The notes beneath the pieces are model-generated. The model saw nothing but the letters and a program-made list of their open reading frames with translations, searched no databases and had not been told where the DNA came from. Below are positions 41,700-49,837 of a stretch of DNA of 52,614 nt, piece after piece. Each line of letters starts with the position of its first letter. The stretch's first letter is position 1. This DNA comes from an uncultured Pelagibacteraceae bacterium (GTDB taxonomy: Bacteria; Pseudomonadota; Alphaproteobacteria; Pelagibacterales; Pelagibacteraceae). The position numbers and the translations under genes were made by a program. The stretch spans positions 1 through 52,614 of the forward strand of contig CACKMS010000008.1 of the NCBI GenBank assembly GCA_902601315.1. Reading direction: 5' to 3'.

Positions 41700-42425
41700 T
41701 TATTTTTCCCATTCAAATCTTGGAAATGAGTCAAACACTTTAAATATACCCTCAGACCATTGATTACAAACTTTAGAATAAGTGTCATCTGATATATTTA
41801 GACATTCAAGAGAAGCAAGTTTGTTTTGATCTTTTTTAAGTATTGCAAAATCTATTGGTGGTCCTACTGTTAAATCACTTTTTAATGTAGAGTCCATTGA
41901 AATCAAAGCACATCTGGCAGCATCACCAATAGAAACATTGGGTTTTATTACTCTATCAAGAATTGGTTTTCCATATTTTACCTCTCCTATAACAAGATAA
42001 GGTTTACTATCAGCCGGTCTAATATAATTACCTTGAGGATAAACTAAATAGAGTTCATGTTTTTGACCTTGAATTTGCCCACCTACAACAAATGTAGAAC
42101 CTAACAACACATTGTCAGTATTCATCCCTTGTGGAGAGGAATGTTCAATATTTAAAGATCCGATGTAAGATGCTATTTGGTCAAAATCTTTACAAGTGTT
42201 AAGATTCATTATTCCACTAGAATTGTTTAAATCTTTCTCTAAAGATTTGAAAACAGCTTGTGAAGTACCTAAGTTTCCTGACGTTACAATTACTATTGTT
42301 CTATCCCCAACATCGTGGGTCATCATTTTTGAATAAATATTTACATTATCCAAGCCAGCATTTGTTCTTGAGTCTGATGCAAAGACTAATCCATCATCAG
42401 TTTTAATTCCTATACAATATGTCAT
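41700..42425 (-). CDS. Anbu, ancestral proteasome beta-subunit-like peptidase
   Basis: A 241-residue Ntn-hydrolase of the bacterial proteasome-related group. The start MTYCIGIKTDDGLVFASDSR is diagnostic: removal of Met exposes Thr2 as nucleophile, with Asp18 and Lys33 matching the proteasome Thr1/Asp17/Lys33 set. Later VIVTSGNLGTSQAVF supplies the oxyanion region. No propeptide is present. In other bacteria Anbu genes sit with a circularly permuted ATP-grasp, an alpha-E protein and a transglutaminase-like protein; here the ATP-grasp gene is divergent 108 bases away and the other two are absent. Substrate unknown. Confidence 0.9.
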   Translation of the reverse strand: MTYCIGIKTDDGLVFASDSRTNAGLDNVNIYSKMMTHDVGDRTIVIVTSGNLGTSQAVFKSLEKDLNNSSGIMNLNTCKDFDQIASYIGSLNIEHSSPQGMNTDNVLLGSTFVVGGQIQGQKHELYLVYPQGNYIRPADSKPYLVIGEVKYGKPILDRVIKPNVSIGDAARCALISMDSTLKSDLTVGPPIDFAILKKDQNKLASLECLNISDDTYSKVCNQWSEGIFKVFDSFPRFEWEK

Positions 42426-42503
42426 AAAATTAATTAATAACGTTTATTTAAATGCCATATATTTGAAATAGAACATATCTGCTATAACTATTACGCATTT
42501 GAA

Positions 42504-42533
42504 AGTTTATCTTAATTATTAAAGAATTGTCAA
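42504..42533 (-). promoter_or_regulatory. Possible promoter for the Anbu-TAXI operon
   Basis: On the minus strand a consensus TTGACA (42533-42528) is followed after 18 bases by TAAACT (42509-42504), about 80 bases ahead of the Anbu start. The -35 box abuts the start codon of the divergent ATP-grasp gene. Confidence 0.35.
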
Positions 42534-43976
42534 ATGGTGGGTAAACTTTGGAATAATTACAATGCTAGTAAAGCATACGATGGATACTTTACTAATGAAA
42601 ATAAACTTAGAAAGCATGCAGTAATAATCTCAAGCATACTCGAAAAATACGGAAAAGAAAAACTTCAGGAAATAGAAAAAAATTGTCAAAGTACAATAAG
42701 TGCAAGAGGTATAAATTTTAGAGTTTATGCAGCAAACAATAGGGCCGAAGAAAAAAAATGGCCATTAGATATCATTCCAAGAATAATTCCAAAATCTCAA
42801 TGGAATAAAGTAACAAGAGGACTTCAACAAAGAGTAAAAGCACTAAATTTATTTATAGATGATGCTTATAACCAAAAAAAGATTTTTAAAGATAATATTA
42901 TACCTAAAGAAATTATTTTTAATTCGCCGTATTATGTGAAAGAATGTGAAGGTTTTTCGCCTAAGTATAAGTCTTGGGCAAACATATCTGGTGTTGATTT
43001 AATTAGAAATAAAAATGGTGACTATTTAGTCCTTGAAGATAATTTAAGAGTTCCATCAGGAGTCTCTTACATGCTTGAAAATAGGATGGTTATGAGAGAT
43101 GTTTTCCCTGAGTTATTTACTCGATATAAAGTTTCATCAATCCATCAATATACTAATAAACTTTTTAATTGTATGAATGAATGTATACCTAGAAAAAATA
43201 ACAATCCTCACATGGTTGTTCTTACTCCGGGAATATATAATTCAGCATATTTTGAGCATTCTTTTTTAGCTCAACAAATGGGTATCGCTTTAGTGGAAGG
43301 AAAAGATCTGTTTGTTGAAAATGATCATGTTTATATGAAAACTGTAAAAGGACCGTTAAGAGTTGATTGTATATATAGAAGGCTTGACGATAATTATTTA
43401 GATCCAAAAGCATTCAATAAAAACTCACTCATCGGTGTTCCTGGATTATTTAAATGTTGGTTAAAAAAAAATGTTGGTATTATAAATGCAATAGGAACTG
43501 GTATTGCCGATGACAAAGTAGTTTATTCATATGTTAATAAAATGATTGTTTATTATTTAGGAGAACAACCTATTCTTAATCAAGTTGAAACTTATTTATG
43601 TCATGATGAAAAACAAAGAAAACATGTTTTAGAAAATTTATCTAAGCTAGTTGTCAAACCAGCTAACGCTTCTGGAGGATACGGAATAATGATAGGTCCC
43701 AAAGCATCTGACAAAGAAAGAGGAGAAGTAGCAGAAAAAATCAGAAAAAATCCTAGAGAATATATTGCCCAACCTCTAGAAATTTTATCAACTGCCCCAA
43801 CTATTACTGAAAAAAATATAGAGCCTAGACATTTGGATTTAAGACCATTTATTTTAAGTGGTAAAACTAATTATGTTACAACCGGTGGATTAACCAGAGT
43901 TGCACTTCGTAAGGGAAGTACAATTGTAAATAGTTCACAAGGGGGTGGATCTAAAGACACATTAATTGTAGATTAG
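42534..43976 (+). CDS. Circularly permuted ATP-grasp type 2 protein (DUF404/DUF407)
   Basis: A 480-residue predicted ATP-dependent amide ligase. Diagnostic pieces are GVDLIRNKNGDYLVLEDNLRVPSGVSYMLENR, LTPGIYNSAYFEHSFLAQQMGIALVEGKDL, RVDCIYRRLDDNYLDP and VVKPANASGGYGIMIGP, ending TGGLTRVALRKGSTIVNSSQGGGSKDT. Relatives are predicted to make a small peptide or modify a protein in clusters with Anbu peptidase. The protein ends right after the catalytic part, so no alpha-E domain is fused. It is divergent from the Anbu gene across 108 bases. Confidence 0.9.
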   Translation: MVGKLWNNYNASKAYDGYFTNENKLRKHAVIISSILEKYGKEKLQEIEKNCQSTISARGINFRVYAANNRAEEKKWPLDIIPRIIPKSQWNKVTRGLQQRVKALNLFIDDAYNQKKIFKDNIIPKEIIFNSPYYVKECEGFSPKYKSWANISGVDLIRNKNGDYLVLEDNLRVPSGVSYMLENRMVMRDVFPELFTRYKVSSIHQYTNKLFNCMNECIPRKNNNPHMVVLTPGIYNSAYFEHSFLAQQMGIALVEGKDLFVENDHVYMKTVKGPLRVDCIYRRLDDNYLDPKAFNKNSLIGVPGLFKCWLKKNVGIINAIGTGIADDKVVYSYVNKMIVYYLGEQPILNQVETYLCHDEKQRKHVLENLSKLVVKPANASGGYGIMIGPKASDKERGEVAEKIRKNPREYIAQPLEILSTAPTITEKNIEPRHLDLRPFILSGKTNYVTTGGLTRVALRKGSTIVNSSQGGGSKDTLIVD

Positions 43977-44028
43977 TAAATTTAATTATAATTATTGAAA
44001 AAATAATTAACGAATCTAAGATATATGA

Positions 44029-45279
44029 GTGAGAAAATTAATTACAATTCTCAGTTTATTATTTCTGATCTTCGCTTCCAAGTCACTCTCAATTGAAGTT
44101 TCATCACTTAAAGCAGAAAAAAGATTAGAATTTACAGAACTATTTCCTAAAAGAATTTGTAACAAAATATATAATCAGAGCTCTTTTGGAGCTGAACAAA
44201 AACTATTTGAGGATGTAACATTAAGAAAATACTTTAATTTAAAAAGAATAAATTTAAATGAGGAAAACTCTAATCTAACACTTTTCTTTGATGAAAGATC
44301 TTTTTTTTATAAAGAGCCTAAACTCAATATTATAATTTTTAATAATTTATCTGATGATTTTTCGAGTGAAATGGCAGTCATTAATAAAAAAATTATAGAG
44401 GCTAAATCCCAAAAAATTGTTGTTTGCGAATATGATTTAAAAAAATCAATTTCTGAAGGAAAGTTTTTTGATTTCCAAATTTTTTTCGAAAATTCAACTA
44501 AAGTAGTATCAAATGTCCCTCCTACAATTTTGATATATTATGATGGTACAGTAGAATATATCTATTCTGACGAGGAGGTGACTTATAATATTTCAGAATT
44601 CAATTATAAAAAATATCCTTTTGACTCACAAAATGTAAAATTTAAAATTTCATCTAAAATTTATGAAAAATTATATTTTAGAGCTTCAGATAACTTTAAA
44701 ATTTTGAATAACGAAATGAGAAAGGCCTCTTTTAGTAATATTTCCTCTCCTGGTTGGACCATCAAGCAATATATTTCTTATCCTTATATGGAAAACTTGC
44801 TAGATGCCTATTCAGATTATGCAAAACATTCAATAACAACTGAGTTTTTGATTGAAAGAAATTCAGTTAGTTTTATTTATAAATTCATAACACCCATTGT
44901 AATGATTATAACACTTACCTATCTAACAATTTTCATTCCATTTGAATTTTATAGGATCACATCATGTATGACTTTGGTTTTATCTCTTGTTGCATTCAAT
45001 CTTGTTGCCGCGACATCTAAAATTCCAGATATGCCATATCTTAATGTATTTGATTGGTTTATTTTTACAGCTTATGTAAATGCAATTTCAGTTCTCTTAG
45101 CAACTTTTGCAGAGTCCATTTATATTGGACATTTTATGGGTTTTGGACAGGGAGAAATTTTAAAAGCTCCAAGAAGTAAAAAACTTAATTTAATAAAGTA
45201 TAGAAAAATTTCTTGGCTATTTTTATTTTTAACTTTAGCAACTTCTTCATTAGCTGGATATTTTTATGTCTATAATTAA
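44029..45279 (+). CDS. Prokaryotic pentameric ligand-gated ion channel homologue
   Basis: A 416-residue exported membrane protein. It has a signal peptide (about 1-21), a long extracellular beta-rich domain, and four membrane helices at about 280-302, 310-328, 338-362 and 393-414. The Cys-less loop motif of bacterial members reads KYPFDSQ (195-201), next to YYDGTVEYIY. TM1 has the conserved Pro, and TM2-TM3 (LVAATSKIPDMPYLNVFDWFIF) resembles the GLIC/ELIC class. The extracellular part is about 280 residues, longer than the usual 200. It starts at GTG 44029, 52 bases after the ATP-grasp gene. Ligand unknown. Confidence 0.8.
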   Translation: MRKLITILSLLFLIFASKSLSIEVSSLKAEKRLEFTELFPKRICNKIYNQSSFGAEQKLFEDVTLRKYFNLKRINLNEENSNLTLFFDERSFFYKEPKLNIIIFNNLSDDFSSEMAVINKKIIEAKSQKIVVCEYDLKKSISEGKFFDFQIFFENSTKVVSNVPPTILIYYDGTVEYIYSDEEVTYNISEFNYKKYPFDSQNVKFKISSKIYEKLYFRASDNFKILNNEMRKASFSNISSPGWTIKQYISYPYMENLLDAYSDYAKHSITTEFLIERNSVSFIYKFITPIVMIITLTYLTIFIPFEFYRITSCMTLVLSLVAFNLVAATSKIPDMPYLNVFDWFIFTAYVNAISVLLATFAESIYIGHFMGFGQGEILKAPRSKKLNLIKYRKISWLFLFLTLATSSLAGYFYVYN

Positions 45280-45281
45280 TT

Positions 45282-45677
45282 ATGACTAAAAATTTTAAAT
45301 ATAAGTTTAGGATATACTATGAAGACACAGACTCTGTTGGAGTAGTTTATTACGCGAACTATTTAAAATATTTAGAAAGAGCTCGTTCTGAAGCTATATA
45401 TTCATTAGGATTAACAAATACTAAACTTCAAAAAAATTATGGTACGTTAATAATTGTGAAGTCTTGTAACATTGAATATAAAAAACCTGCAAGATTTGAA
45501 GATGAACTTGAAATAATTTCGTCAGTATTAACAAAAACTAAAACCTCCTTTATTATGAACCAAATAATTAAGAGGAGAGATGAAATAATATCAGAAGCTG
45601 ATGTTCAATTGGTAACAGTAAATAAAGAAGGTAAACCAGTTAAAATTCCTGAGATTTTAGAAAAGTTTCTAAACTAA
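45282..45677 (+). CDS. ybgC: YbgC-type acyl-CoA thioesterase
   Basis: A 131-residue hot-dog-fold thioesterase. The active-site motif YYEDTDSVGVVYYANYLKYLERARSEA (12-38) contains Asp17, and the rest matches YbgC/4-hydroxybenzoyl-CoA thioesterases. It normally sits beside tolQRA-pal and hydrolyses short acyl-CoA or acyl-ACP linked to phospholipid metabolism; here no tol gene is adjacent. It starts 2 bases after the channel gene and overlaps the convergent glycosylase gene by 9 bases. Confidence 0.88.
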   Translation: MTKNFKYKFRIYYEDTDSVGVVYYANYLKYLERARSEAIYSLGLTNTKLQKNYGTLIIVKSCNIEYKKPARFEDELEIISSVLTKTKTSFIMNQIIKRRDEIISEADVQLVTVNKEGKPVKIPEILEKFLN

Positions 45678-46343
45678 TTTTAATACTTTTTTAAATAATT
45701 GGACCATTTTCTTTTCATTAATTCTTCCAGTATTTACATTTCTAGGACTTGGGTGATAACAGCCAATCAATAATATGTTATTAGGTAATTTAAATACTTT
45801 ATTGTGTTCAAATTGAATATTTTCATTAAATCTATAGTTAGATTTATAAAAGTATTTACAAGCATCAAATGCGATTTTTCCAAAAGCTACTATAATTTTT
45901 AGGTTTTTTAGAAAATTTATTTCTTGATTAAAGTATTTAAAACATTGATCTAATTCTTTTTTTAATGGTTTATCCTCAGGTGGAACACATTTTAAAGCAG
46001 TAGTAATAAACGCATTTTTTAATTTCAGTCCGTCGTCAAGATAATCTGAGTTTGGTTGATTAGCAATTTTTACTTTGTGCAAGCATTTGTATAAAAAATC
46101 TGATGATTTATCGCCAGTAAAAACTCTTCCCGTTCTATTTCCACCATGAGCTGCTGGCGCTAATCCAACAAGCAAAATTTTTCCATTTGTATCTCCGTAG
46201 CCTGTAATTGGTTTTCCCCAATATTTTTCATTAATAAATCGCTTTCGTTTTTGAATAGAAATTTTCGTTCTAAAATTAACTAGTCTTTTGCATTTGATGC
46301 ATTTAATAATAGACTTGTTTAGTTTATTAAAATTTTTGTACAT
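45669..46343 (-). CDS. Family 5 uracil-DNA glycosylase (UdgB)
   Basis: A 224-residue DNA repair enzyme removing uracil and other deaminated bases. Family 5 motif A is GLAPAAHGGNRTGRVFTGD (60-78), where Ala replaces the catalytic acid of other families, and motif B is HPSPRNVNTGR near 196-206. The four [4Fe-4S] ligands are Cys15, 18, 119 and 134. In an AT-rich genome cytosine-deamination repair is expected to matter. The ATG is just 3 bases from the divergent histidine phosphatase start. Confidence 0.92.
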   Translation of the reverse strand: MYKNFNKLNKSIIKCIKCKRLVNFRTKISIQKRKRFINEKYWGKPITGYGDTNGKILLVGLAPAAHGGNRTGRVFTGDKSSDFLYKCLHKVKIANQPNSDYLDDGLKLKNAFITTALKCVPPEDKPLKKELDQCFKYFNQEINFLKNLKIIVAFGKIAFDACKYFYKSNYRFNENIQFEHNKVFKLPNNILLIGCYHPSPRNVNTGRINEKKMVQLFKKVLKLV

Positions 46344-46346
46344 TAA

Positions 46347-46901
46347 ATGAAAATATTTAAATTATTTTTACTTATCATTATATCTTTAACAATTTCAAAC
46401 CAAGTACTTTCTGAAGATAAAATTTTAGAAAGTTTAAAAGAGGGCGGCAAAATAATATTTATTCGACATGCTTATGCACCTGGTGGAGGTGATCCACAAA
46501 ATTTTAATATAAATGATTGTTCTACACAAAGAAATTTAAGTGATGAAGGTATAAATCAATCGAAATTGATTGGAGAGTTTTTTAAAACTAATAAAATTAA
46601 AATAGATAAAGTTTTATCAAGCGAATGGTGCAGGTGTAAGGATACTGCAAAATTTGCTTTTAACGATTTCGAAACCTTTGATGCACTTAACTCTTTTTTC
46701 TCAGCAAAATTTGCAAAAAATGAGAAAAAACAAATTAAGGATCTCAAAAATTATATAAAGAATTGGAAAAGTAATAAAAATTTAATTCTGGTCACGCATT
46801 ATGTGGTTATTTCATCAATATTGAATATAGCAGTAGGTTCGGGTGAAATAGTTATTTCCGATAAAAATTATGAAATTATTGGATCAATTGATACAATGTA
46901 A
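46347..46901 (+). CDS. Secreted histidine phosphatase family protein
   Basis: A 184-residue exported protein. After the signal peptide (about 1-22, ending VLS) it has the phosphohistidine motif IRHAYAPGGG with Arg40 and His41, SSEWCRC with Glu93, and the second His151 in VTHYVV. It likely removes phosphate from a periplasmic substrate such as a lipid-linked or heptose phosphate (SixA/Ais-type). Cys58, 95 and 97 may form a disulfide. It starts 3 bases from the divergent glycosylase start codon. Confidence 0.8.
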   Translation: MKIFKLFLLIIISLTISNQVLSEDKILESLKEGGKIIFIRHAYAPGGGDPQNFNINDCSTQRNLSDEGINQSKLIGEFFKTNKIKIDKVLSSEWCRCKDTAKFAFNDFETFDALNSFFSAKFAKNEKKQIKDLKNYIKNWKSNKNLILVTHYVVISSILNIAVGSGEIVISDKNYEIIGSIDTM

Positions 46902-46922
46902 GTATAGTTATATTTAATTAAT

Positions 46923-47063
46923 ATGTCGTCAAAAAGAGCAATGAAACAAGCGCAAAAGCAAAGCTATGCACGATTTAAAAATAATTTTTCCTCAAACAAT
47001 AATAATCCATTTAAAAAAAAAACTATAAGGAATACGAAATCGAATTTTTCAACAAAAAAATAA
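46923..47063 (+). CDS. 46-residue basic, Asn/Lys-rich peptide
   Basis: ATG 46923 to TAA 47061-47063. It starts MSSKRAMKQAQKQSYARFKN, then an Asn-rich stretch and a Lys-rich tail. It is 21 bases downstream of the phosphatase gene on the same strand. No family recognised. Composition (about one third Lys/Arg) is like the two other tiny basic ORFs at 2160-2243 and 22733-22846. Confidence 0.45.
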   Translation: MSSKRAMKQAQKQSYARFKNNFSSNNNNPFKKKTIRNTKSNFSTKK

Positions 47064-47075
47064 TATCAAATTGAA

Positions 47076-47243
47076 TTAATTTTCTTTTTTTTCTGCGTAG
47101 TATAAGGCAATTGCAAAAATAGCTGTCCAAAGCATTCCTAAAATAGCTTTTGGACTAGTTTCAGCGCTCCATATATCTAATACAAACATCCCAATAACAA
47201 TACCAATTACATAAATTATAATTGCTAAATTTGTTTTGCTCAT
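47076..47243 (-). CDS. 55-residue two-helix membrane protein
   Basis: A frame from ATG 47243 to TAA 47076-47078. It begins MSKTNLAIIIYVIGIVIGMF and has a second hydrophobic segment (AILGMLWTAIFAIALYYA) before a charged EKKEN end. The start overlaps the stop of the DUF1289 gene by 4 bases (ATGA), a strong sign of a coupled gene. Unknown function; topology suggests a hairpin in the inner membrane. Confidence 0.65.
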   Translation of the reverse strand: MSKTNLAIIIYVIGIVIGMFVLDIWSAETSPKAILGMLWTAIFAIALYYAEKKEN

Positions 47244-47488
47244 TTTGTAAGATTCTTCTTAAATAATGAAATACCTTTGTTTACTTTATGATCATAAGAC
47301 TCTTTAAAGCTTTCTAATTGCCATCCATTCATTCGTTCTTGAATTTCTTTAAGATTTTTATTTTTCCACTCATCAGTTGTAGCTGGATCTTTCCAAATTC
47401 TTTTTTCTTCATTGTTTCTAGCACAGCCATAACAATAGCCAGTCACAGGATCAGTTCTGCAAATACTAATGCAAGGTGAAACAGTCAT
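47240..47488 (-). CDS. DUF1289-family cysteine-rich small protein
   Basis: The 82-residue protein starts at ATG 47488 (MTVSPCISICRTDPVTGYCY), placing the four Cys at 6, 10, 19 and 22 in the family C-x3-C-x8-C-x2-C pattern, followed by the RNNEE-RIW motif. An upstream ATG at 47536 would add 16 unrelated residues. The Cys set may bind zinc or an iron-sulfur cluster. Function unknown. Extra C-terminal residues (SFKESYDHKVNKGISLFKKN) are lineage-specific. Overlaps the two-helix membrane protein by 4 bases. Confidence 0.8.
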   Translation of the reverse strand: MTVSPCISICRTDPVTGYCYGCARNNEEKRIWKDPATTDEWKNKNLKEIQERMNGWQLESFKESYDHKVNKGISLFKKNLTK

Positions 47489-47528
47489 TTTTATAAATAT
47501 TATATATACTTTTACACTATTATTCTGA

Positions 47529-47557
47529 TTGGACAAATTAGTTCAATAATATATAAA
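47529..47557 (+). promoter_or_regulatory. Probable sigma70-type promoter for tRNA-Leu and tig
   Basis: TTGGAC (47529-47534), a 17-base spacer, then TATAAA (47552-47557), ending 16 bases before the tRNA. Spacing is ideal and the position fits a stable-RNA promoter. Confidence 0.5.
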
Positions 47558-47573
47558 ACTGCATAATTTAACT

Positions 47574-47658
47574 GGGGCGATGGCGGAATTGGTAGACGCG
47601 CTGGTCTTAGGAACCAGTCGAGCAATCGGTGAAGGTTCGAGTCCTTTTCGCCCTACCA
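47574..47658 (+). tRNA. tRNA-Leu (anticodon UAG)
   Basis: An 85-base tRNA with the 3' CCA encoded. The 7-base acceptor stem GGGGCGA pairs with TCGCCCT (first pair G-U). The D arm has GGCGGAATTGGTAGAC, the anticodon stem CTGGT/ACCAG holds the loop CTTAGGA with anticodon UAG (reads CUA and related Leu codons), and the long variable arm is typical of Leu. The T arm is GGTTCGAGTCC. It lies 9 bases before the trigger factor ATG, so the two probably share a transcript. Confidence 0.97.
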
Positions 47659-47667
47659 TTTAAAATT

Positions 47668-49104
47668 ATGAAAGTAACAGTAGAAAATAAAAAAGGTTTA
47701 CAAAAAGATCTTAAAGTCTTCATCGATAAAAAAACCATCTCTGGATACATGGATGAAAAATACGATGAAATTAGAAAAGAAGTTGTTCTTAAGGGATTTA
47801 GACCTGGAAAAGTTCCAACAGAAATTCTTAAAAGACAGTTTGGGAAAGCTGTATATGGAGAGGTAATTGACAAAGTTTTAAAAGATACAACTACAAAAGC
47901 ACTAGAAGAGAATAAAATTAAACCAGCAGGTCAACCTAAAATAGATTTAAAATCATTTGGTGAAGGAAAAGATCTTGAATACATAATTTCAGTAACCGAA
48001 CTACCCAATATAGACGTTTCATCAATTAACAAAATTCAAGTAGATGATTATGAAGTGAAAATTGATAATACTGAAACAGATAAAAGAATTGATCAAATTG
48101 CAAAAAGCCAAAATAATTTTAAAGAAGTAGATGAAAAATACACCGCAAAAACTAAAGATCTAGTAGCGTTTGATTATAAAGCAACAGTTGATGGTAATGA
48201 CTTTGAAGGAAACGAAGGAAAGAATACACAACTAGTGCTTGGCAAAGATTTGTTTATCAAAGGCTTTGATAAACAATTGGAAGGAGTAAAAAAAAATGAT
48301 ACCAAAAAAGTAGAGGTAAATCTTCCAGAAAACTTTCCAAAAAAAGAATTAATAAATAAAAAAGCAGTATTTGAATGTAAAATTAATTCAGTAAAAACTC
48401 CTGAAGATGTAAAAATTAATGATGATTTTGCAAAAACATTAGGTGCTACGGATTTAAATAATTTAAAAGAATTAATATCAAAACAAATAAATGATGAGTT
48501 TAAGAATTCACTTGATTTAATATCTAAAAAACAGATTTTAGAACAAATAGAAAAACAAAAATTAGATGATCTTCCTCAGAATTTAATTGAACAAGAAGTT
48601 CAGATTTTATCCCAGGGAATGAAGGAAGATGAATTAAAGAAAAATAAGAAATCTCTTGAAGAACAAGCTCAAAAAAGAATTAAAACTGGCTTAATTCTAA
48701 ATGCTTTTGGGGAAAAAAATAATATCAAAGTTTCTCAAGATGAAGTGAATACTGAAATTCAAAAACAATTAAGAATGATGCCAGGTCAAGAAAAAGTGGT
48801 TAAAGAGTATTATGAAAAAAATCCATCTGCAATTGATGGAATTAGAGGGTCCATTTACGAGGAAAAAATTATCAATGAAATAAAAAAATCAGCTAAAGTA
48901 AATAAAAAACAAATCTCAAAAGATGAGGCTGAAAAAATATTAAAAGCTGAAAACGAAAAGAACTTAAAAGAGCAAGAGAAATTAGCTAAACAAAGCAGCG
49001 ATGAAAAGAAAACAAAAGTCGATGCAAAGAAAGAAACAGTCTTAAAAAAAGCCAAAACCTCCGCAAAGAAAAAAACTGTATCAAAAAAAGTTAGCAAAAA
49101 GTAA
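47668..49104 (+). CDS. tig: Trigger factor (ribosome-associated chaperone and prolyl isomerase)
   Basis: The 479-codon gene starts at ATG 47668; an upstream in-frame start at 47629 lies inside the tRNA and is rejected. The ribosome-binding motif GFRPGKVP is at 43-50, then the FKBP-type prolyl isomerase domain (about 150-240, TKDLVAFDYKATVDG to ELINKKAVFECKI), then the helical C-terminal chaperone domain. The last 50 residues are an unusually Lys-rich tail (KAKTSAKKKTVSKKVSKK at the very end). First gene of the tig-clpP-clpX-lon block, which handles nascent-chain folding and proteolysis. Confidence 0.95.
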   Translation: MKVTVENKKGLQKDLKVFIDKKTISGYMDEKYDEIRKEVVLKGFRPGKVPTEILKRQFGKAVYGEVIDKVLKDTTTKALEENKIKPAGQPKIDLKSFGEGKDLEYIISVTELPNIDVSSINKIQVDDYEVKIDNTETDKRIDQIAKSQNNFKEVDEKYTAKTKDLVAFDYKATVDGNDFEGNEGKNTQLVLGKDLFIKGFDKQLEGVKKNDTKKVEVNLPENFPKKELINKKAVFECKINSVKTPEDVKINDDFAKTLGATDLNNLKELISKQINDEFKNSLDLISKKQILEQIEKQKLDDLPQNLIEQEVQILSQGMKEDELKKNKKSLEEQAQKRIKTGLILNAFGEKNNIKVSQDEVNTEIQKQLRMMPGQEKVVKEYYEKNPSAIDGIRGSIYEEKIINEIKKSAKVNKKQISKDEAEKILKAENEKNLKEQEKLAKQSSDEKKTKVDAKKETVLKKAKTSAKKKTVSKKVSKK

Positions 49105-49137
49105 TCACAAGTTGTATAACTTAGTTCGAATCATTTT

Positions 49138-49749
49138 ATGACTTCAAAATTATTTGAACAACTAAATACTCTTGTTCCGATGGTGGTAGAGCAATCCAGT
49201 AGAGGAGAAAGAGCTTACGATATTTACTCAAGACTTCTCAAAGAGAGAATTGTATTTGTAGTTGGACCAATAAATGACACAGTTGCATCTTTAGTTACAG
49301 CTCAGCTATTATTTCTTGAAAGTGAAGATCCAAAAAAAGAAATCTCTTTATATATAAATAGCCCAGGTGGATTAGTTACAGCAGGTTTAGGGATTTATGA
49401 TACTATGCAATATATTAAACCTGCAGTTAACACTTTATGTATAGGTCAAGCAGCAAGTATGGGTTCTTTTTTATTAGCCGCAGGCGCAAAAGGAAAAAGA
49501 TTTTCGCTTCCCAATTCAAGAATTATGGTTCATCAGCCATCAGCAGGATTTCAAGGACAAGCGACAGACATAGAAATTCATGCTAACGAAGTTCTGTCCT
49601 TAAAAAAAAGATTAAATGAAATATATTCAAAGCATACAGGAAAATCAGTTGATGAAATTAAATCTGCATTAGAAAGAGATAATTTCATGACACCAGATAA
49701 TGCAAAAGATTTTGGATTAATAGATAAAGTAGTAGAGAAGAGAGAATAA
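49138..49749 (+). CDS. clpP: ATP-dependent Clp protease proteolytic subunit
   Basis: A 203-residue serine peptidase forming a double heptamer with ClpX. The catalytic triad is Ser107 in GQAASMGS, His132 in [11 protein letters not shown] and Asp181 in ERDNFMT. The start [20 protein letters not shown] matches the usual ClpP leader. Length is standard. It lies 33 bases after tig and 88 bases before clpX. Confidence 0.97.
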   Translation: MTSKLFEQLNTLVPMVVEQSSRGERAYDIYSRLLKERIVFVVGPINDTVASLVTAQLLFLESEDPKKEISLYINSPGGLVTAGLGIYDTMQYIKPAVNTLCIGQAASMGSFLLAAGAKGKRFSLPNSRIMVHQPSAGFQGQATDIEIHANEVLSLKKRLNEIYSKHTGKSVDEIKSALERDNFMTPDNAKDFGLIDKVVEKRE

Positions 49750-49837
49750 ACAACTATATCTAGTTAATCCACAACCTCCACTTGATTAAGAAGAGTTAAT
49801 TGTAATAGAGTAATAAAATTGATTCGATATAAAAATT

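Noticed and set aside
47629..47667. Upstream in-frame extension of trigger factor
   Set aside because: These 13 codons lie in the T arm of tRNA-Leu and the spacer. The ATG at 47668 gives the standard trigger factor start.
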